This document shows, one piece after another, positions 43,450-54,734 of a stretch of DNA of 64,000 bases. The stretch comes from Axinella damicornis (lineage: Eukaryota > Porifera > Demospongiae > Axinellida > Axinellidae). The first letter of the stretch is position 1; the number at the start of each line of letters is the position of its first letter. The notes beneath the pieces are model-generated. The model saw nothing but the letters and a program-made list of their open reading frames with translations, ran no database searches and had not been told where the DNA came from. The stretch is from NCBI GenBank assembly GCA_963931865.1, contig OZ007514.1, forward strand, positions 6,550,646-6,614,645. Reading direction: 5' to 3'. The position numbers and the translations under genes are program-made.

Positions 43450-44340
43450 GCCGCCATGCAGGCTCTAACTTGCGTGAGATTTGAGTATAAATGCGTGTGA
43501 GCTTGAGGCAGGTAAATGTGTGTGTCTCATGAAGGATGCGTGAGACTTGACAGGACTGGTATAGGAACGAGAACTCGAATACAATCACAGAAACAGAATA
43601 GCTATATAGCTATATTCTGGCAGGAAGCACAACACTAAGGTCACTCCAAAACCACAGACATGTGCCAAAACCACACATGTACCAGCACAAATTATCAACC
43701 ACATGCAGTGTAACTATACTGCCCAATAGATGACGTAATTAATTTATCATGCTTGCCAAAATTTGGGTCATCAGCCCAAGCAAAATAACATTAAATCGGT
43801 AGGCCTTCTTTCTGAAGCACACCAGTAAACACAACCATGCATGTAATTGATAATAACTTTTTGAAAATATTACATGCATGAAAGAATGATTATACCATGA
43901 AAAGGTAAACGAAAAACTTTAACTTTCAGTATAAAAGATGATTTGCATAGACCAAGTCGATAGTGCGTACTACATAATATAATGTATACGTACGTAGTTC
44001 TGTGACGATGTACTACATGATGTGGCAAAGCTGTACATTCACCAGAAGCAAGCTGGGCGGGGCCTGGGAACGAGGCTACTTCCCCCCCGTCTCTTCTTAT
44101 TTTAGTTTGCTAGTCTAGTTAAACCTTTCTCTAATAACAGCCCATTTGTAACCCCTTAGTCATTCTATTTGGCTGCAGAACTGGCGCCAGAACTATCATC
44201 TCCATCTCTTAATTTGAAGTTGTCCGCTAGTCTATAAAATCCATCTTTAATAATATGAACTAACCACCCATTTGCAACCCTTTAACCATTCTGTTTGAAT
44301 TTTTTGGCTGCAGAGCTGTACCAGAACTAGCAAGAGCAAT
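43450..44340. other. Stretch without a supported gene
   Basis: AT-rich. A right end of the TAGCCTCG family is at 44050-44078 (GGCGGGGCCTGGGAACGAGGCTA) without a left end. From about 44100 the 5S-array spacer sequence begins. Confidence 0.4.
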
Positions 44341-44840
44341 GCCTCCTATCAACTATGTGTGTGCCAATGACCCATACCACACTCGATATACACTCACGTG
44401 TGATCACTCATGCAAACAGTCTCAGGTCTACCCAGCTGTAATGGACTAGTTATTTGCATGTTCTTATTTGGTTGTAGTTTGGACTTGTACTCACAGGATG
44501 TAGTGGTTTTTTATGCTGACAGGAATATTTTTGTTGACACCTCTTTTCCATCTTTGAGTGGAATGAGTAACCTTTGGTTTTCCTGTGTGGTTCTGTTGAG
44601 GATGTTGTGCAAGACTACTGTTAGATCATTTGGTTTTGTAGGAGTATTTAAAGCACCTGTGAGCTGTATACTTTATATTGTTGTCAGATGTCAGTCGTCA
44701 GTTGTATTCTCTCCTCATTGCTCAATCGCCATGGTCTACCGCGCAAGCTCGGGCCTATGTCTATCACACCAGCATTCAGATGAGAACCGGTGTGGGATGA
44801 AGCAACTCTGTTCTCTAGAGATGGCACGAACGTCATTCTT

Positions 44841-44876
44841 TCAGTTATAAGAGGCTATCGTTTCAATACAACTTGT
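44841..44876 (+). promoter_or_regulatory. Conserved 5' flank of the 5S genes
   Basis: TTCAGTTAAGAGGCTATAGT followed by TTCAGTATGACTTGT precedes nearly every 5S copy (44877, 45551, 46671, 47176, 48084, 48572, 50090, 53624, 54615) with few changes, although other spacer parts vary. It may be an external Pol III promoter element; the change GGCTATCG for GGCTATAG in this first copy is the main variant. Confidence 0.4.
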
Positions 44877-44996
44877 GCCTACGACCATACCACACTGAAT
44901 ACATCGGTTCTCGTCCGATCACTGAAGTTAAGCAGTGTTGGGCCTGTTTAGTACTTGGATGGGTGACCGCCTGGTAATCGCAGGTGTTGTAGGCTT
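44877..44996 (+). rRNA. 5S rRNA, copy 1 (variant)
   Basis: The 120-base eukaryotic 5S pattern from GCCTACGACCATACC to TTGTAGGCTT. Contains GAAGTTAAGCAGTG (box A) and TACTTGGATGGGTGACC (box C). It differs from the array consensus at ACATCGG, CACTGAAG and CTGGTAATCG, so it may be inactive. A run of T follows directly, a good Pol III terminator. Confidence 0.85.
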
Positions 44997-45094
44997 TTTT
45001 TTTTAACAGTCTCAGGTCTACCCAACAATCAATGGGAACCCATGTGGTAAATAAAACTGTTTCATTCTAGATGCAGAACTGGCAAGAACAACTT

Positions 45095-45168
45095 ATGCCT
45101 GCGACTGAATACACTAGCTGGTTCTCATCCGCCTATAGGCGCTTGGTAACCGCATGTGTTGTACACTT
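45095..45168 (+). pseudogene. 5S derivative with the middle deleted
   Basis: GCCTGCGACTGAATACACTA, GGTTCTCATCCGCC, then GGTAACCGCATGTGTTGTACACTT. This is the first third of 5S joined to the last quarter, without box A and box C. Similar copies are near 47628, 49039 and 54079, and inverted ones near 46085-46142 and 50625-50680. Confidence 0.6.
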
Positions 45169-45550
45169 GTTTCTTCCTTTTTTCTAGTCTCTCAAGGACA
45201 TTTTTTATTAAACCCGCCTCTGCATCTCTTAATTTGAAGTTGCCCGCTAGTCTATAAGCCATCTTTAATAAAATGTACTAACCACCCATTTGCAACCCTT
45301 TAACCACTCTGTTTGAATTTTATAGTTGCAGAGCCATACCAAAACTAGGAAGAGGAATGCTTCCTATCAACTATGTGTGTGCCTATGACCATACCACACT
45401 CGATATACACTCACGTGTGATCACTCAAACAGTCTCAGGTCAACCCAGCATTCAGATGTGAACCGGTGCGGGACGAAGCAACTCTGTTGTCTTTCAGATG
45501 CATTAACATCATTCTTTCAGTTAAGAGGCTATAGTTTCAATATGACTTGT

Positions 45551-45670
45551 GCCTACGACCATACCACACTGAATACACCGGTTCTCGTCCGATCACCGAA
45601 GTTAAGCAGTGTTGGGCCTGTTTAGTACTTGGATGGGTGACCGCCTGGGAACCGCAGGTGTTGTAGGCTT
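45551..45670 (+). rRNA. 5S rRNA, copy 2
   Basis: Full-length consensus copy; box A, intermediate element and box C intact. Terminator CTTCTTTTTT. Confidence 0.95.
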
Positions 45671-46670
45671 CTTTTTTAAAATTTCTCTCGGGTTCATTTT
45701 TTTTGGTTTTCCTGTTTCTTCTTATCTTCGTTTGCTAGTCTAGTGAAACCCTAATAACATTGCATTAACAGCCCATTTGCACCTATTTAGCAATTCTAGT
45801 TGTATTTTTTGGCTGCAGAGCTGGCGCCAGAGCTATATAGCAATGCCTCCTATCAACTATATTTGTGCCTATGACCATACCACACTCGATACACATGCAC
45901 TGTCGTCTGATAACAGTCTCAGGTTTACCCAGCAATCAGATGGGAACCCATGTGGTACATAAAACTGTTTCATTCTAGATGAAGAAGATGGCTTTAGACT
46001 GGCGGACATCAACTTCAAATTAAGAGGTGCAGAGGCGGGTGTAACAAAGGATGTCCTTGAGAGACTAGAAAAAAATAAGAAACAAGCATACAACACATGC
46101 GGTTGCCTAGGCGGATGAGAACCAGTGTATTCAGTCACAGGCATAGCTAAGTTGTTCTTGCCAGTTTAATAAAATGTACTAACCACCCATTCGCAACCCT
46201 TTCTTTAACCACTCTGTTTGAATTTTATAGTTGCAGAGCCATACCAGAACTAGGAAGAGGAATGCCTCCTATCAACTTTGTGTGTGCCTATGACAAAACC
46301 ACACTCTCGATATACATTAGTCTCTCAAGGACATTTTTACTACACCCGCCTCTGCATCTCTTAATTTGAAGTTGTCCACTAGTCTATAAACTATCTTTAA
46401 TAAAATGTACTAACCACCCATAATAATTTTATGGTTGCAGAGTCGTACCAGAACTAGCAAGAGCAATGCTACCTATCAACTATGTGTGTGCCTATGACAA
46501 AACCACACTCTCGATATACATTCACGTGTGATCACTCAAACAGTCTCAGGTCAACCCAGCATTCAGATGTGAACCGGTGCGGGACGAAGCAACTCTGTTC
46601 TCTTTCCATTCTAGAGATGGCACGAGCGTCATTCTTTCAGTTAAGAGGCTATAGTTTCAGTATGACTTGT

Positions 46671-46790
46671 GCCTACGACCATACCACACTGAATACACCG
46701 GTTCTCGTCCGATCACCGAAGTTAAGCAGTGTTGGGCCTGTTTAGTACTTGGATGGGTGACCGCCTGGGAACTGCAGGTGTTGTAGGCTT
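46671..46790 (+). rRNA. 5S rRNA, copy 3
   Basis: Full length, one change near the 3' end (GGGAACTGCAGG for GGGAACCGCAGG). Confidence 0.93.
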
Positions 46791-47175
46791 ATTTTTTAAA
46801 ATTTCTCCAGGGGTCATTTTTTTGTTTTCCTGTCTCTTCTTATCTTAGTTTGCTAGTCTAGTTAAACCATTCTTTAATAATAACATTGCATTAACAGCCC
46901 ATTTGCACCCATTTAGCAATTCTAGTTGAATTTTTTGGCTGCAGAGCTGGTGCCAGAGCTATATAGCAAGGCCTCCTATTAATTATGATTGTGCCAATGA
47001 CCATACCACACTCGATACACATGCACTGTCGTCTGATCACTCAAACAGTCTCAGGTCTACCCAGCATTCAGATGTGAACCGGTGCGGGACGAAGCAACTC
47101 TGTTCTCTTTCCATTCTAGAGATGGCACGAACGTCATTCTTTCAGTTAAGAGGCTATAGTTTCAGTATGACTTGC

Positions 47176-47295
47176 GCCTACGACCATACCACACTGAATA
47201 CACCGGTTCTCGTCCGATCACCGAAGTTAAGCAGTGTTGGGCCTGTTTAGTACTTGGATGGGTGACCGCCTGGGAACCGCAGGTGTTGTAGGCTT
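47176..47295 (+). rRNA. 5S rRNA, copy 4
   Basis: Full-length consensus copy, terminator CTTCTTTTTC. Confidence 0.95.
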
Positions 47296-48083
47296 CTTTT
47301 TCAAAATTTCTCCAGGGGTCATTTTTTTGTTTTCATGTCTCTTAGTTTGCTAGTCTAGTTAAACCATTCTTTAATAATAACATTGCATTAACAGCCCATT
47401 TGCACCCATTTAGCAATTGTAGTTGAATTTTTTGGCTGCAGAGCTGGTGCCAGAGCTATATAGCAAGGCCTCCTATTAACTATGATTGTGCCTATGACCA
47501 TACCACACTCGATACACATGCACTGTCGTCTGATCACTCAAACAGTCTCAGGTCTACCCAACAATCAATGGGAACCCATGTGGTACACAAAACTGTTTCA
47601 TTCTAGATGCAGAACTGACAAGAACAACTTATGCCTGCGACTGAATACATGGTTCTCATCTGCCTAGGCGCCTGGTAACCGCATGTGTTGTACACTTATT
47701 TCTTCTTTTTTTCTAGTCTCTCAAGGACATTTTTTATTAATTAAACCCGCCTCTGCATCTCTTAATATGAAGTTGGCCGCTAGTCTATAAGCCATCTTTA
47801 ATAAAATGTACTAACAACCCATTTGCAACCCTTTAACCACTCTGTTTGAATTTAATAGTTGCAGAGCCATACCAAAACTAGGAAGAGGAATGCTTCCTAT
47901 CAACTATGTGTGTGCCTATGACCATACCACACTCGATATACATTCACGTGTGATCACTCAAACAGTCTCAGGTCAACCCAGCATTCAGATGTGAACCGGT
48001 GCGGGACGAAGCAACTCTGTTGTCTTTCAGATGCATGAACATCATTGTTTCAGTTAAGAGGCTATAGTTTCAGTATGACTTGT

Positions 48084-48203
48084 GCCTACGACCATACCAC
48101 ACTGAATACACCGGTTCTCGTCCGATCACCGAAGTTAAGCAGTGTTGGGCCTGTTTAGTACTTGGATGGGTGACCACCTGGGAACCGCAGGTGTTGTAGG
48201 CTT
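48084..48203 (+). rRNA. 5S rRNA, copy 5
   Basis: Full length, one change in the box C side (GGGTGACCACCTGGG). Confidence 0.92.
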
Positions 48204-48571
48204 ATTTTTTAAAAACTCTCCAGGGGTCATTTTTTTGTTTTCATGTCTCTTCTTATCTTAGTTTGCTAGTCTAGTTAAACCATTCTTTAATAATAACATT
48301 GCACCCATTTAGCAATTGTAGTTGAATTTTTTGGCTGCAGAGCTGGTGCCAGAGCTATATAGCAAGGCCTCCTATTAACTATGATTGTGCCTATGACCAT
48401 ACCACACTCGATACACATGCACTGTCGTCTGATCACTCAAACAGTCTCAGGTCTACCCAGCATTCAGATGTGAACCGGTGCGGGACGAAGCAACTCTGTT
48501 CTTTTTCCATTCTAGACATGGCACGAACGTCATTCTTTCAGTTAAGAGGCTATAGTTTCAGTATGACTTGT

Positions 48572-48691
48572 GCCTACGACCATACCACACTGAATACACC
48601 GGTTCTCGTCCGATCACCGAAGTTAAGCAGTGTTGGGCCTGTTTAGTACTTGGATGGGTGACCGCCTTGGAACCGCAGGTGTTGTAGGCTT
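48572..48691 (+). rRNA. 5S rRNA, copy 6
   Basis: Full length, one change (GACCGCCTTGGAACC). Confidence 0.92.
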
Positions 48692-49238
48692 ATTTTTCAA
48701 AATTTCTCCAGGGGTCATTTTTTTGTTTTCATGTCTCTTATTATCTTAGTTTGCTAGTCTAGTTAAACCATTCTTTAATAATAATATTGCATTAACAGCT
48801 CGTTTGCACCCATTTAGCAATTGTAGTTGAATTTTTTGGCTGCAGAGCTGGTGCCAGAGCTATATAGCAAGGCCTCCTATTAACTATGATTGTGCCTATG
48901 ACCATATACCACACTCGATACACATGCACTGTCGTCTGATCACTCAAACAGTCTCAGGTCTACCCAACAATTAATGGGAACCCATGTGGTAAATAAAACT
49001 GTTTCATTCTAGATGTAGAACTGGCAAGAACAACTTATGCCTGCGACTGAATACATGGTTCTCATCTGCCTAGGCGCCTGGTAACCGCATGTGTTGTACA
49101 CTTATTTCTTCTTTTTTTCTAGTCTCTCAAGGACATTTTTTATTAAACCCGCCTCTGCATCTCTTAATTTGAAGTTGGCCGCTAGTCTATAAGCCATCTT
49201 TAATAAAATGTACTAACCACCCATTTGCAACCCTTTAA

Positions 49239-49838
49239 CCCTTTAACCACCGAATTCTTCCCAACAAGACAACACATTTTCATGCATTCAGCGCACACCA
49301 CTTTCGTAGGTACTCCTCTCCCACAGCATTCGCTCCTCAGCGGCCAAACTTGGTGGGGCCCGCACACATGGAGAGACCCCTCTGGCAATACCGTTAATGA
49401 TATTCATGACCCCCCACAAGGCCAGCAATCGGAGGTCAAAGGTGGATGTCAGCCGGATTTTCGCCCAGCATTTCCCTAAACTTGGGCCAGATCTGACTGA
49501 TGGCACACCTTACACCACCAATTTGCAGGTTTTCTTGAGGCCCTGGGTGGGGTCTATGAATATCATTAGAATCAAAAATTCTCGGGTCAATGATCTCATT
49601 AAAATCAAAAAACGCCCACCACAGGCCAAAGGGGGGCTGCTGCCCCCCCTTCGAAACCCCCCCGCTTGTACGTTTAGTGGGGGAGGCGCGCCGAAATCTG
49701 ACCAAATTTTTGAGTTCGTGCCTTAAAGCCGTCCCTAGGCCCTCTGAAGACTTTTTGATCTCTTTCTGGACTGGCGAGAAGCCCTACAAGTGCATAGGGT
49801 CTAAATGACGCCTATAGACGTCAATGGGGCTTAAAGGG
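49239..49838. mobile_element. TTAA-flanked element, 600 bp, ends CCCTTTAA
   Basis: Begins CCCTTTAACC and ends GGCTTAAAGGG. TTAA at 49235-49238 and 49839-49842. It splits the spacer phrase CAACCCTTTAACCACTCTG, which is whole in other spacers (for example 47825-47843), so the empty site is known. The ends resemble those of the 512-bp repeats at 9427 and 10275. CCC...GGG ends and TTAA targets fit piggyBac. No transposase; the interior holds one ATGAATATCATTA motif on each strand. Confidence 0.85.
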
Positions 49839-50089
49839 TTAACCACTCTGTTTGAATTTTATAGTTGCAGAGCCATACCAAAACTAGGAAGAGGAATGCT
49901 TCCTATCAACTATGTGTGTGCCTATGACCATACCACACTCGATATACATTCACGTGTGATCACTCAAACAGTCTCAGGTCAACCCAGCATTCAGATGTGA
50001 ACCGGTGCGGGACGAAGCAACTCTGTTGTCTTTCAGATGCATGAACATCATTGTTTCAGTTAAGAGGCTATAGTTTCAATATGACTTGT

Positions 50090-50197
50090 GCCTACGACCA
50101 TACCACCGGTTCTCATCCGATCACCGAAGTTAAGCAGTGTTGGGCCTGTTAGTACTTGGATGGGTGACCGCCTGGGAACCGCAGGTGTTGTAGGCTT
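50090..50197 (+). pseudogene. 5S rRNA pseudogene (10-bp deletion)
   Basis: Lacks ACTGAATACA after GACCATACCAC, lacks one T in GCCTGTTTAG, and has TCTCATCCG for TCTCGTCCG. The deletion removes part of helices I-II, so a normal 5S fold is not possible. Confidence 0.9.
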
Positions 50198-50699
50198 ATT
50201 TTTTAAAATTTCTCCAGGGGTTTTTTTTTTGGTTTTCCTGTTTCTTCTTATCTTCGTTTGCTAGTCTAGTGAAACCATTCTTTAATAATAACATTGCATT
50301 AGCAGCCCATTTGCACCTATTTAGCAATTCAAGTTGAATTTTTGGCTGCAGAGCTGGCGCCAGAGCTATATAGCAACGCCTCCTATCAACTATATTTGTG
50401 CCTATGACCATACCACACTCGATACACATGCACTGTCGTCTGATAACAGTCTCAGGTCTACCCAGCAATCAGATGGGAACCCATGTGGTACATAAAACTG
50501 TTTCATTCTAGATGAAGAAGATGGCTTTTAGACTAGCGGACATCAACTTCAAATTAAGAGATGCAGAGGCGGGTGTAATAAAGGATGTCCTTGAGAAACT
50601 AGAAAAAAAGAAGAAACAAGCATACAACAGATGCGGTTGCCTAGGCGGATGAGAACCAGTGTATTCAGTCACAGGCATAAGTTGTTCTTGCCAGTTTAA

Positions 50700-51368
50700 G
50701 GTAGGAAGCACGGCATCGGCGAAATCGCGCAATTTTGCTCATGAATAATTAATGAGATGACGTCACTCGCATACGGTTATTTAGGGTTATTCATCTGTTT
50801 ACGTTTTCCCATGGCGGCAACCGGAATAAACAAGGGGGGCTTCTCTCTTTGATGCGGCTAGCGGCCCTTTCAAGTTTCAAATCGGTACTCTGGTGAGAGG
50901 GAGTAGATGTGTGGCCAAAACTCGGTAACCGAGAGGTGAACGTGGAAAAGCATCCCTATTTTTGCAGGGGGTAGGTTGACCTTTTGGAAACTGGCCTTGG
51001 CTTGAGTCGGTTTTAGTTGGTGTGCGTGGAATTTTTTTTGAAAGCCTATGGTAGCCAAACCTCTGTTTTTGAGGGTGGCAGTGAGTTTTGGGCTGTAGCC
51101 TGCAAGTGAGGAGAGCAGGTGGTAAATCCATCCGTAGTTTTGGGGCCTGTTTTGTGTGTGTATTGATGATGGGGTCAGAGTGTGGGTGGGGCCTTGGAGA
51201 GGGTCCAAATTTTCAGTTTCGTAGAGGGCCTTAAAATTGAGTTTTAGGGCATTTTCAAGCAGAGGGAGCAGTTTGATGCAAAGTATTGCTGAAACTTGTG
51301 TACGCTTTGATGCTGCCCATTTATCCATCAACTTGGTTTCGGAGATCGCGGTACCCATGTTTACTACC
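50700..51368. mobile_element. TTAA element, copy A (669 bp), left part of the composite
   Basis: Starts GGTAGGAAGCACGGC and ends (complement) GGTAGTAAACATGGG, an 11-of-13 terminal inverted repeat. TTAA at 50696-50699 and 51369-51372. Compared with copy B it lacks 312 bp (52332-52643 in B) and otherwise shows about two differences in 668 bases. Confidence 0.85.
50870..51358 (-). CDS. 162-aa open frame of TTAA element copy A
   Basis: Starts at an ATG 11 bases inside the terminus: MGTAISETKLMDKWAASKRT. It then runs through NALKLNFKALYETENLDP, a Thr/Ser/Pro stretch, QNYGWIYHLLSSLAGYSPKL and PAKIGMLFHVHLSVTEFWPH. The same frame is open in copy B (52558-53109, 183 aa) with a different C-terminus because of the 312-bp indel. 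A single substitution (K to Q) separates the shared parts. A second frame is also open over part of it, so coding is not proven. I recognise no domain; no DDE or RNase H-like motif is visible. Confidence 0.4.
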   Translation of the reverse strand: MGTAISETKLMDKWAASKRTQVSAILCIKLLPLLENALKLNFKALYETENLDPLQGPTHTLTPSSIHTQNRPQNYGWIYHLLSSLAGYSPKLTATLKNRGLATIGFQKKFHAHQLKPTQAKASFQKVNLPPAKIGMLFHVHLSVTEFWPHIYSLSPEYRFET

Positions 51369-51372
51369 TTAA

Positions 51373-52134
51373 GGGCCATCTGAAGGCTTTAATTAGGCTA
51401 GTGCAATGACAAATCCTAACACTGGAGTTTGGCCTAACTCTGTAGATCCTAGCCCTATGAATATCATTAACCCTGATCCGGGTTAGGGTGATCCCACTAA
51501 CCTTGGTGTGCCTATGAATCTCATTAAAACCCAGTGGGCATGGGAAGAACCCAATCTTTCTGTCTGCTCATGAATAATAATAAGTTAGGATTAGATAGCT
51601 CCATACTGTGCTCGTGAGCTTGTTGGACTTTAGTCAGCTGTCCAATGGGAGGGTTGGCTTATGTTGATGCTCATGAATATCATTAGTGACCACCTGTCAG
51701 ATCTTTGGTGGTGTAGCATGGGGTTGAAAGCATTGTGTGTTGTGTGATGCATTATTCGTAAATTCACCCTGAGACTCCACTCTCTCCTAACCCTGACAAC
51801 CAGGGATCATGAATATCATTAGCCCTAAATTGGGACTCATGACTGGTATTTTTGTCCAAATTGACGTCAATGAATCTCATTAAAGCCTTCAGCTTTGGCT
51901 AAGATTCAGCTTGCCTGTCAGCTTCATGAATAAGTAATAAGCCATTTTCAGGTAGCCGTGTGTAGCAATCGTGAGCAAGATTGCCTTTAGTTTGCTGTTT
52001 GGAGGGAAGTTTGGCTTGTGTTGACTCTCATGAATATCATTAGTGATGTGCTTTCAGTTCCCATGTAGTGTGGTTTGGGTTCAAGTGAAGGCTAGTAAGC
52101 TGGAATATTCATAAGTTTTAGTTCGGGGTTTGGG
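51373..52134. other. Middle segment of the composite, 762 bp
   Basis: Lies between the two TTAA element copies. It carries five near-copies of TCATGAATATCATTA (51457, 51673, 51809, 52030, and diverged at 51526 and 51868) and shows an internal duplication. Its 51600-51700 part (GGAGGGTTGGCTTATGTTGA) resembles its 51960-52050 part (GGAGGGAAGTTTGGCTTGTG). No terminal repeat of its own and no gene. Confidence 0.6.
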
Positions 52135-52138
52135 TTAA

Positions 52139-52368
52139 GGTAGGAAGCACGGCATCGGCGAAATCGCGCAATTTTGCTCATAAATAATTAATGAGATGAC
52201 GTCACTCGCATACGGTTATTTAGGGTTATTCATCTGTTTACGTTTTCCCATGGCGGCAACCGGAATAAACAAGGGGGGCTTCTCTCTTTGATGCGGCTAG
52301 CGGCCCTTTCAAGTTTCAAATCGGTACTCTGATGTGGCCGTGCGGTACCTTGAAGATTTGTTTGAACA

Positions 52369-52404
<36 letters not shown>

Positions 52405-53119
52405 TAAAGAGCTATTCTGGCTTATTGAATGTAGCGATGGGCTATCTGAGTGTGAATAGCTAGGTGGAGTGAGCAGGAATGTTTGTGGGTCTGCTGAAGT
52501 GGCCGAAGAACAGCCTGGAAAGTGAACAGCCTCCGACAGCTCCCTGGCCAAGGTACTCTAGAGAGTTGACCTTTCGGCATTACAGGCCCCGCCCATTTTC
52601 GTGTTAGGGCGAATTTGGCTGGTTTGGTAGCTGGACTGGGCTGGTGAGAGGGAGTAGATGTGTGGCCAAAACTCGGTAACCGAGAGGTGAACGTGGAAAA
52701 GCATCCCTATTTTTGCAGGGGGTAGGTTGACCTTTTGGAAACTGGCCTTGGCTTGAGTCGGTTTTAGTTGGTGTGCGTGGAATTTTTTTTGAAAGCCTAT
52801 GGTAGCCAAACCTCTGTTTTTGAGGGTGGCAGTGAGTTTTGGGCTGTAGCCTGCAAGTGAGGAGAGCAGGTGGTAAATCCATCCGTAGTTTTGGGGCCTG
52901 TTTTGTGTGTGTATTGATGATGGGGTCAGAGTGTGGGTGGGGCCTTGGAGAGGGTCCAAATTTTCAGTTTCGTAGAGGGCCTTAAAATTGAGTTGTAGGG
53001 CATTTTCAAGCAGAGGGAGCAGTTTGATGCAAAGTATTGCTGAAACTTGTGTACGCTTTGATGCTGCCCATTTATCCATCAACTTGGTTTCGGAGATCGC
53101 GGTACCCATGTTTACTACC
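52139..53119. mobile_element. TTAA element, copy B (981 bp), right part of the composite
   Basis: Same ends as copy A; TTAA at 52135-52138 and 53120-53123. It includes the 312-bp block 52332-52643, bounded by CTG on both sides, with a 30-base poly(T) at 52372-52401. On the minus strand this is a poly(A). Confidence 0.85.
52558..53109 (-). CDS. 183-aa open frame of TTAA element copy B
   Basis: Same start and body as the frame in copy A. After WPHIYSLSP it runs on into the 312-bp block (AQSSYQTSQIRPNTKMGG) and stops at 52558. See the copy A entry for what can be seen. Confidence 0.4.
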   Translation of the reverse strand: MGTAISETKLMDKWAASKRTQVSAILCIKLLPLLENALQLNFKALYETENLDPLQGPTHTLTPSSIHTQNRPQNYGWIYHLLSSLAGYSPKLTATLKNRGLATIGFQKKFHAHQLKPTQAKASFQKVNLPPAKIGMLFHVHLSVTEFWPHIYSLSPAQSSYQTSQIRPNTKMGGACNAERSTL

Positions 53120-53623
53120 TTAATAAAATGTACTAACCACCCATTCGCAACCCTTTCTTTAACCACTCTGTTTGAATTTTATAGTTGCAGAGCCATACCA
53201 GAACTAGGAAGAGGAATGCCTCCTATCAACTTTGTGTGTGCCTATGACAAAACCACACTCTCGATATACATTAGTCTCTCAAGGACATTTTTATTACACC
53301 CGCCTCTGCATCTCTTAATTTGAAGTTGTCCACTAGTCTATAAACTATCTTTAATAAAATGTACTAACCACCCATAATAATTTATGGTTGCAGAGCCGTA
53401 CGAGAACTAGCAAGAGCAATGCTTCCTATCAACTATGTGTGTGCCTATGACAAAACCACACTCTCGATATACATTCACGTGTGATCACTCAAACAGTCTC
53501 AGGTCAACCCAGCATTCAGATGTGAATCGGTGCGGGACGAAGCAACTCTGTTCTCTTTCCATTCTAGAGATGGCACGAACGTCATTCTTTCAGTTAAGAG
53601 GCTATAGTTTCAGTATGACTTGT

Positions 53624-53743
53624 GCCTACGACCACACCACACTGAATACACCGGTTCTCGTCCGATCACCGAAGTTAAGCAGTGTTGGGCCTGTTTAGTA
53701 CTTGGATGGGTGACCGCCTGGGAACCGCAGGTGTTGTATGCTT
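53624..53743 (+). rRNA. 5S rRNA, copy 8
   Basis: Full length, with GACCACACCAC and GTATGCTT for GTAGGCTT at the 3' end; the latter weakens the terminal helix. Confidence 0.88.
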
Positions 53744-54334
53744 ATTTTTCAAAATTTCTCCAGGGGTCATTTTTTTGTTTTCCTATCTCTTCTTATCTTA
53801 GTTTGCTAGCCTAGTTAAACCATTCTTTAATAATAACATTGCATTAACAGCCCATTTGCACCCATTTAGCAATTCTAGTTGAATTTTTTGGCTGCAGAGC
53901 TGGTGCCAGAGCTATATAGCAAGGCCTCCTATTAACTATGATTGTGCCTATGACCATACCACACTCGATACACATGCACTGTCGTCTGATCACTCAAACA
54001 GTCTCAGGTCTACCCAACAATCAATGGGAACCCATGTGGTACATTCATTCTAGATGAAGAACTGGCAAGAACAACTTATGCCTGCGACTGAATTCATGGT
54101 TCTCATCTGCCTAGGCGCCTGGCAACCGCATGTGTTGTACACTTATTTCTTTTTTTCTAGTCTCTCAAGGACATTTTTATTACACCTGCCTCTGCATCTC
54201 TTAATTTGAAGTTGTCCGCTAGTCTATAAACTAAAATGTACAAACCACCCATAATAATTTTATGGTTGCAGAGCCGTACCAGAACTAGCAAGAGCAATGC
54301 TTCCTATCAACTATGTGTGTGCCTATGACAAAAC

Positions 54335-54438
54335 TAGCCTCGTTCCCAGTCCCACGCCCAGCTTTCCGTCGCTGCTTAGTACGCTTTACCGTACTAAGCA
54401 GCGACGGAAAGCTGGGCGTGGGACTGGGAACGAGGCTA
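54335..54438. mobile_element. 104-bp perfect palindrome, TAGCCTCG family, 9-bp TSD
   Basis: Two perfect 49-base arms (TAGCCTCGTTCCCAGTCCCA and on to GCTTAGTACG) around the loop CTTTAC. The duplication TGACAAAAC is perfect (54326-54334 and 54439-54447). It split the phrase GCCTATGACAAAACCACACT, which is whole at 46490 and 53449. Confidence 0.95.
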
Positions 54439-54614
54439 TGACAAAACCACACTCTCGATATACATTCACGTGTGATCACTCAAACAGTCTCAGGTCAACC
54501 CAGCATTCAGATGTGAATCGGTGCGGGACGAAGCAACTCTGTTCTCTTTCCATTCTAGAGATGGCACGAACGTCATTCTTTCAGTTAAGAGGCTATAGTT
54601 TCAGTATGACTTGT

Positions 54615-54734
54615 GCCTACGACCACACCACACTGAATACACCGGTTCTAGTCCGATCACCGAAGTTAAGCAGTGTTGGGCCTGTTTAGTACTTGGATGG
54701 GTGACCGCCTGGGAACCGCAGGTGTTGTAGGCTT
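54615..54734 (+). rRNA. 5S rRNA, copy 9
   Basis: Full length, GACCACACCAC and TTCTAGTCCG changes; followed directly by a run of 8 T. Confidence 0.9.

Noticed and set aside
44877..54734. U1, U2, U6 or spliced-leader genes linked to the 5S array
   Set aside because: I looked for the conserved 5' ends of U1, U2 and U6 in the spacers and found none. No spliced-leader-like donor with a conserved leader was seen.
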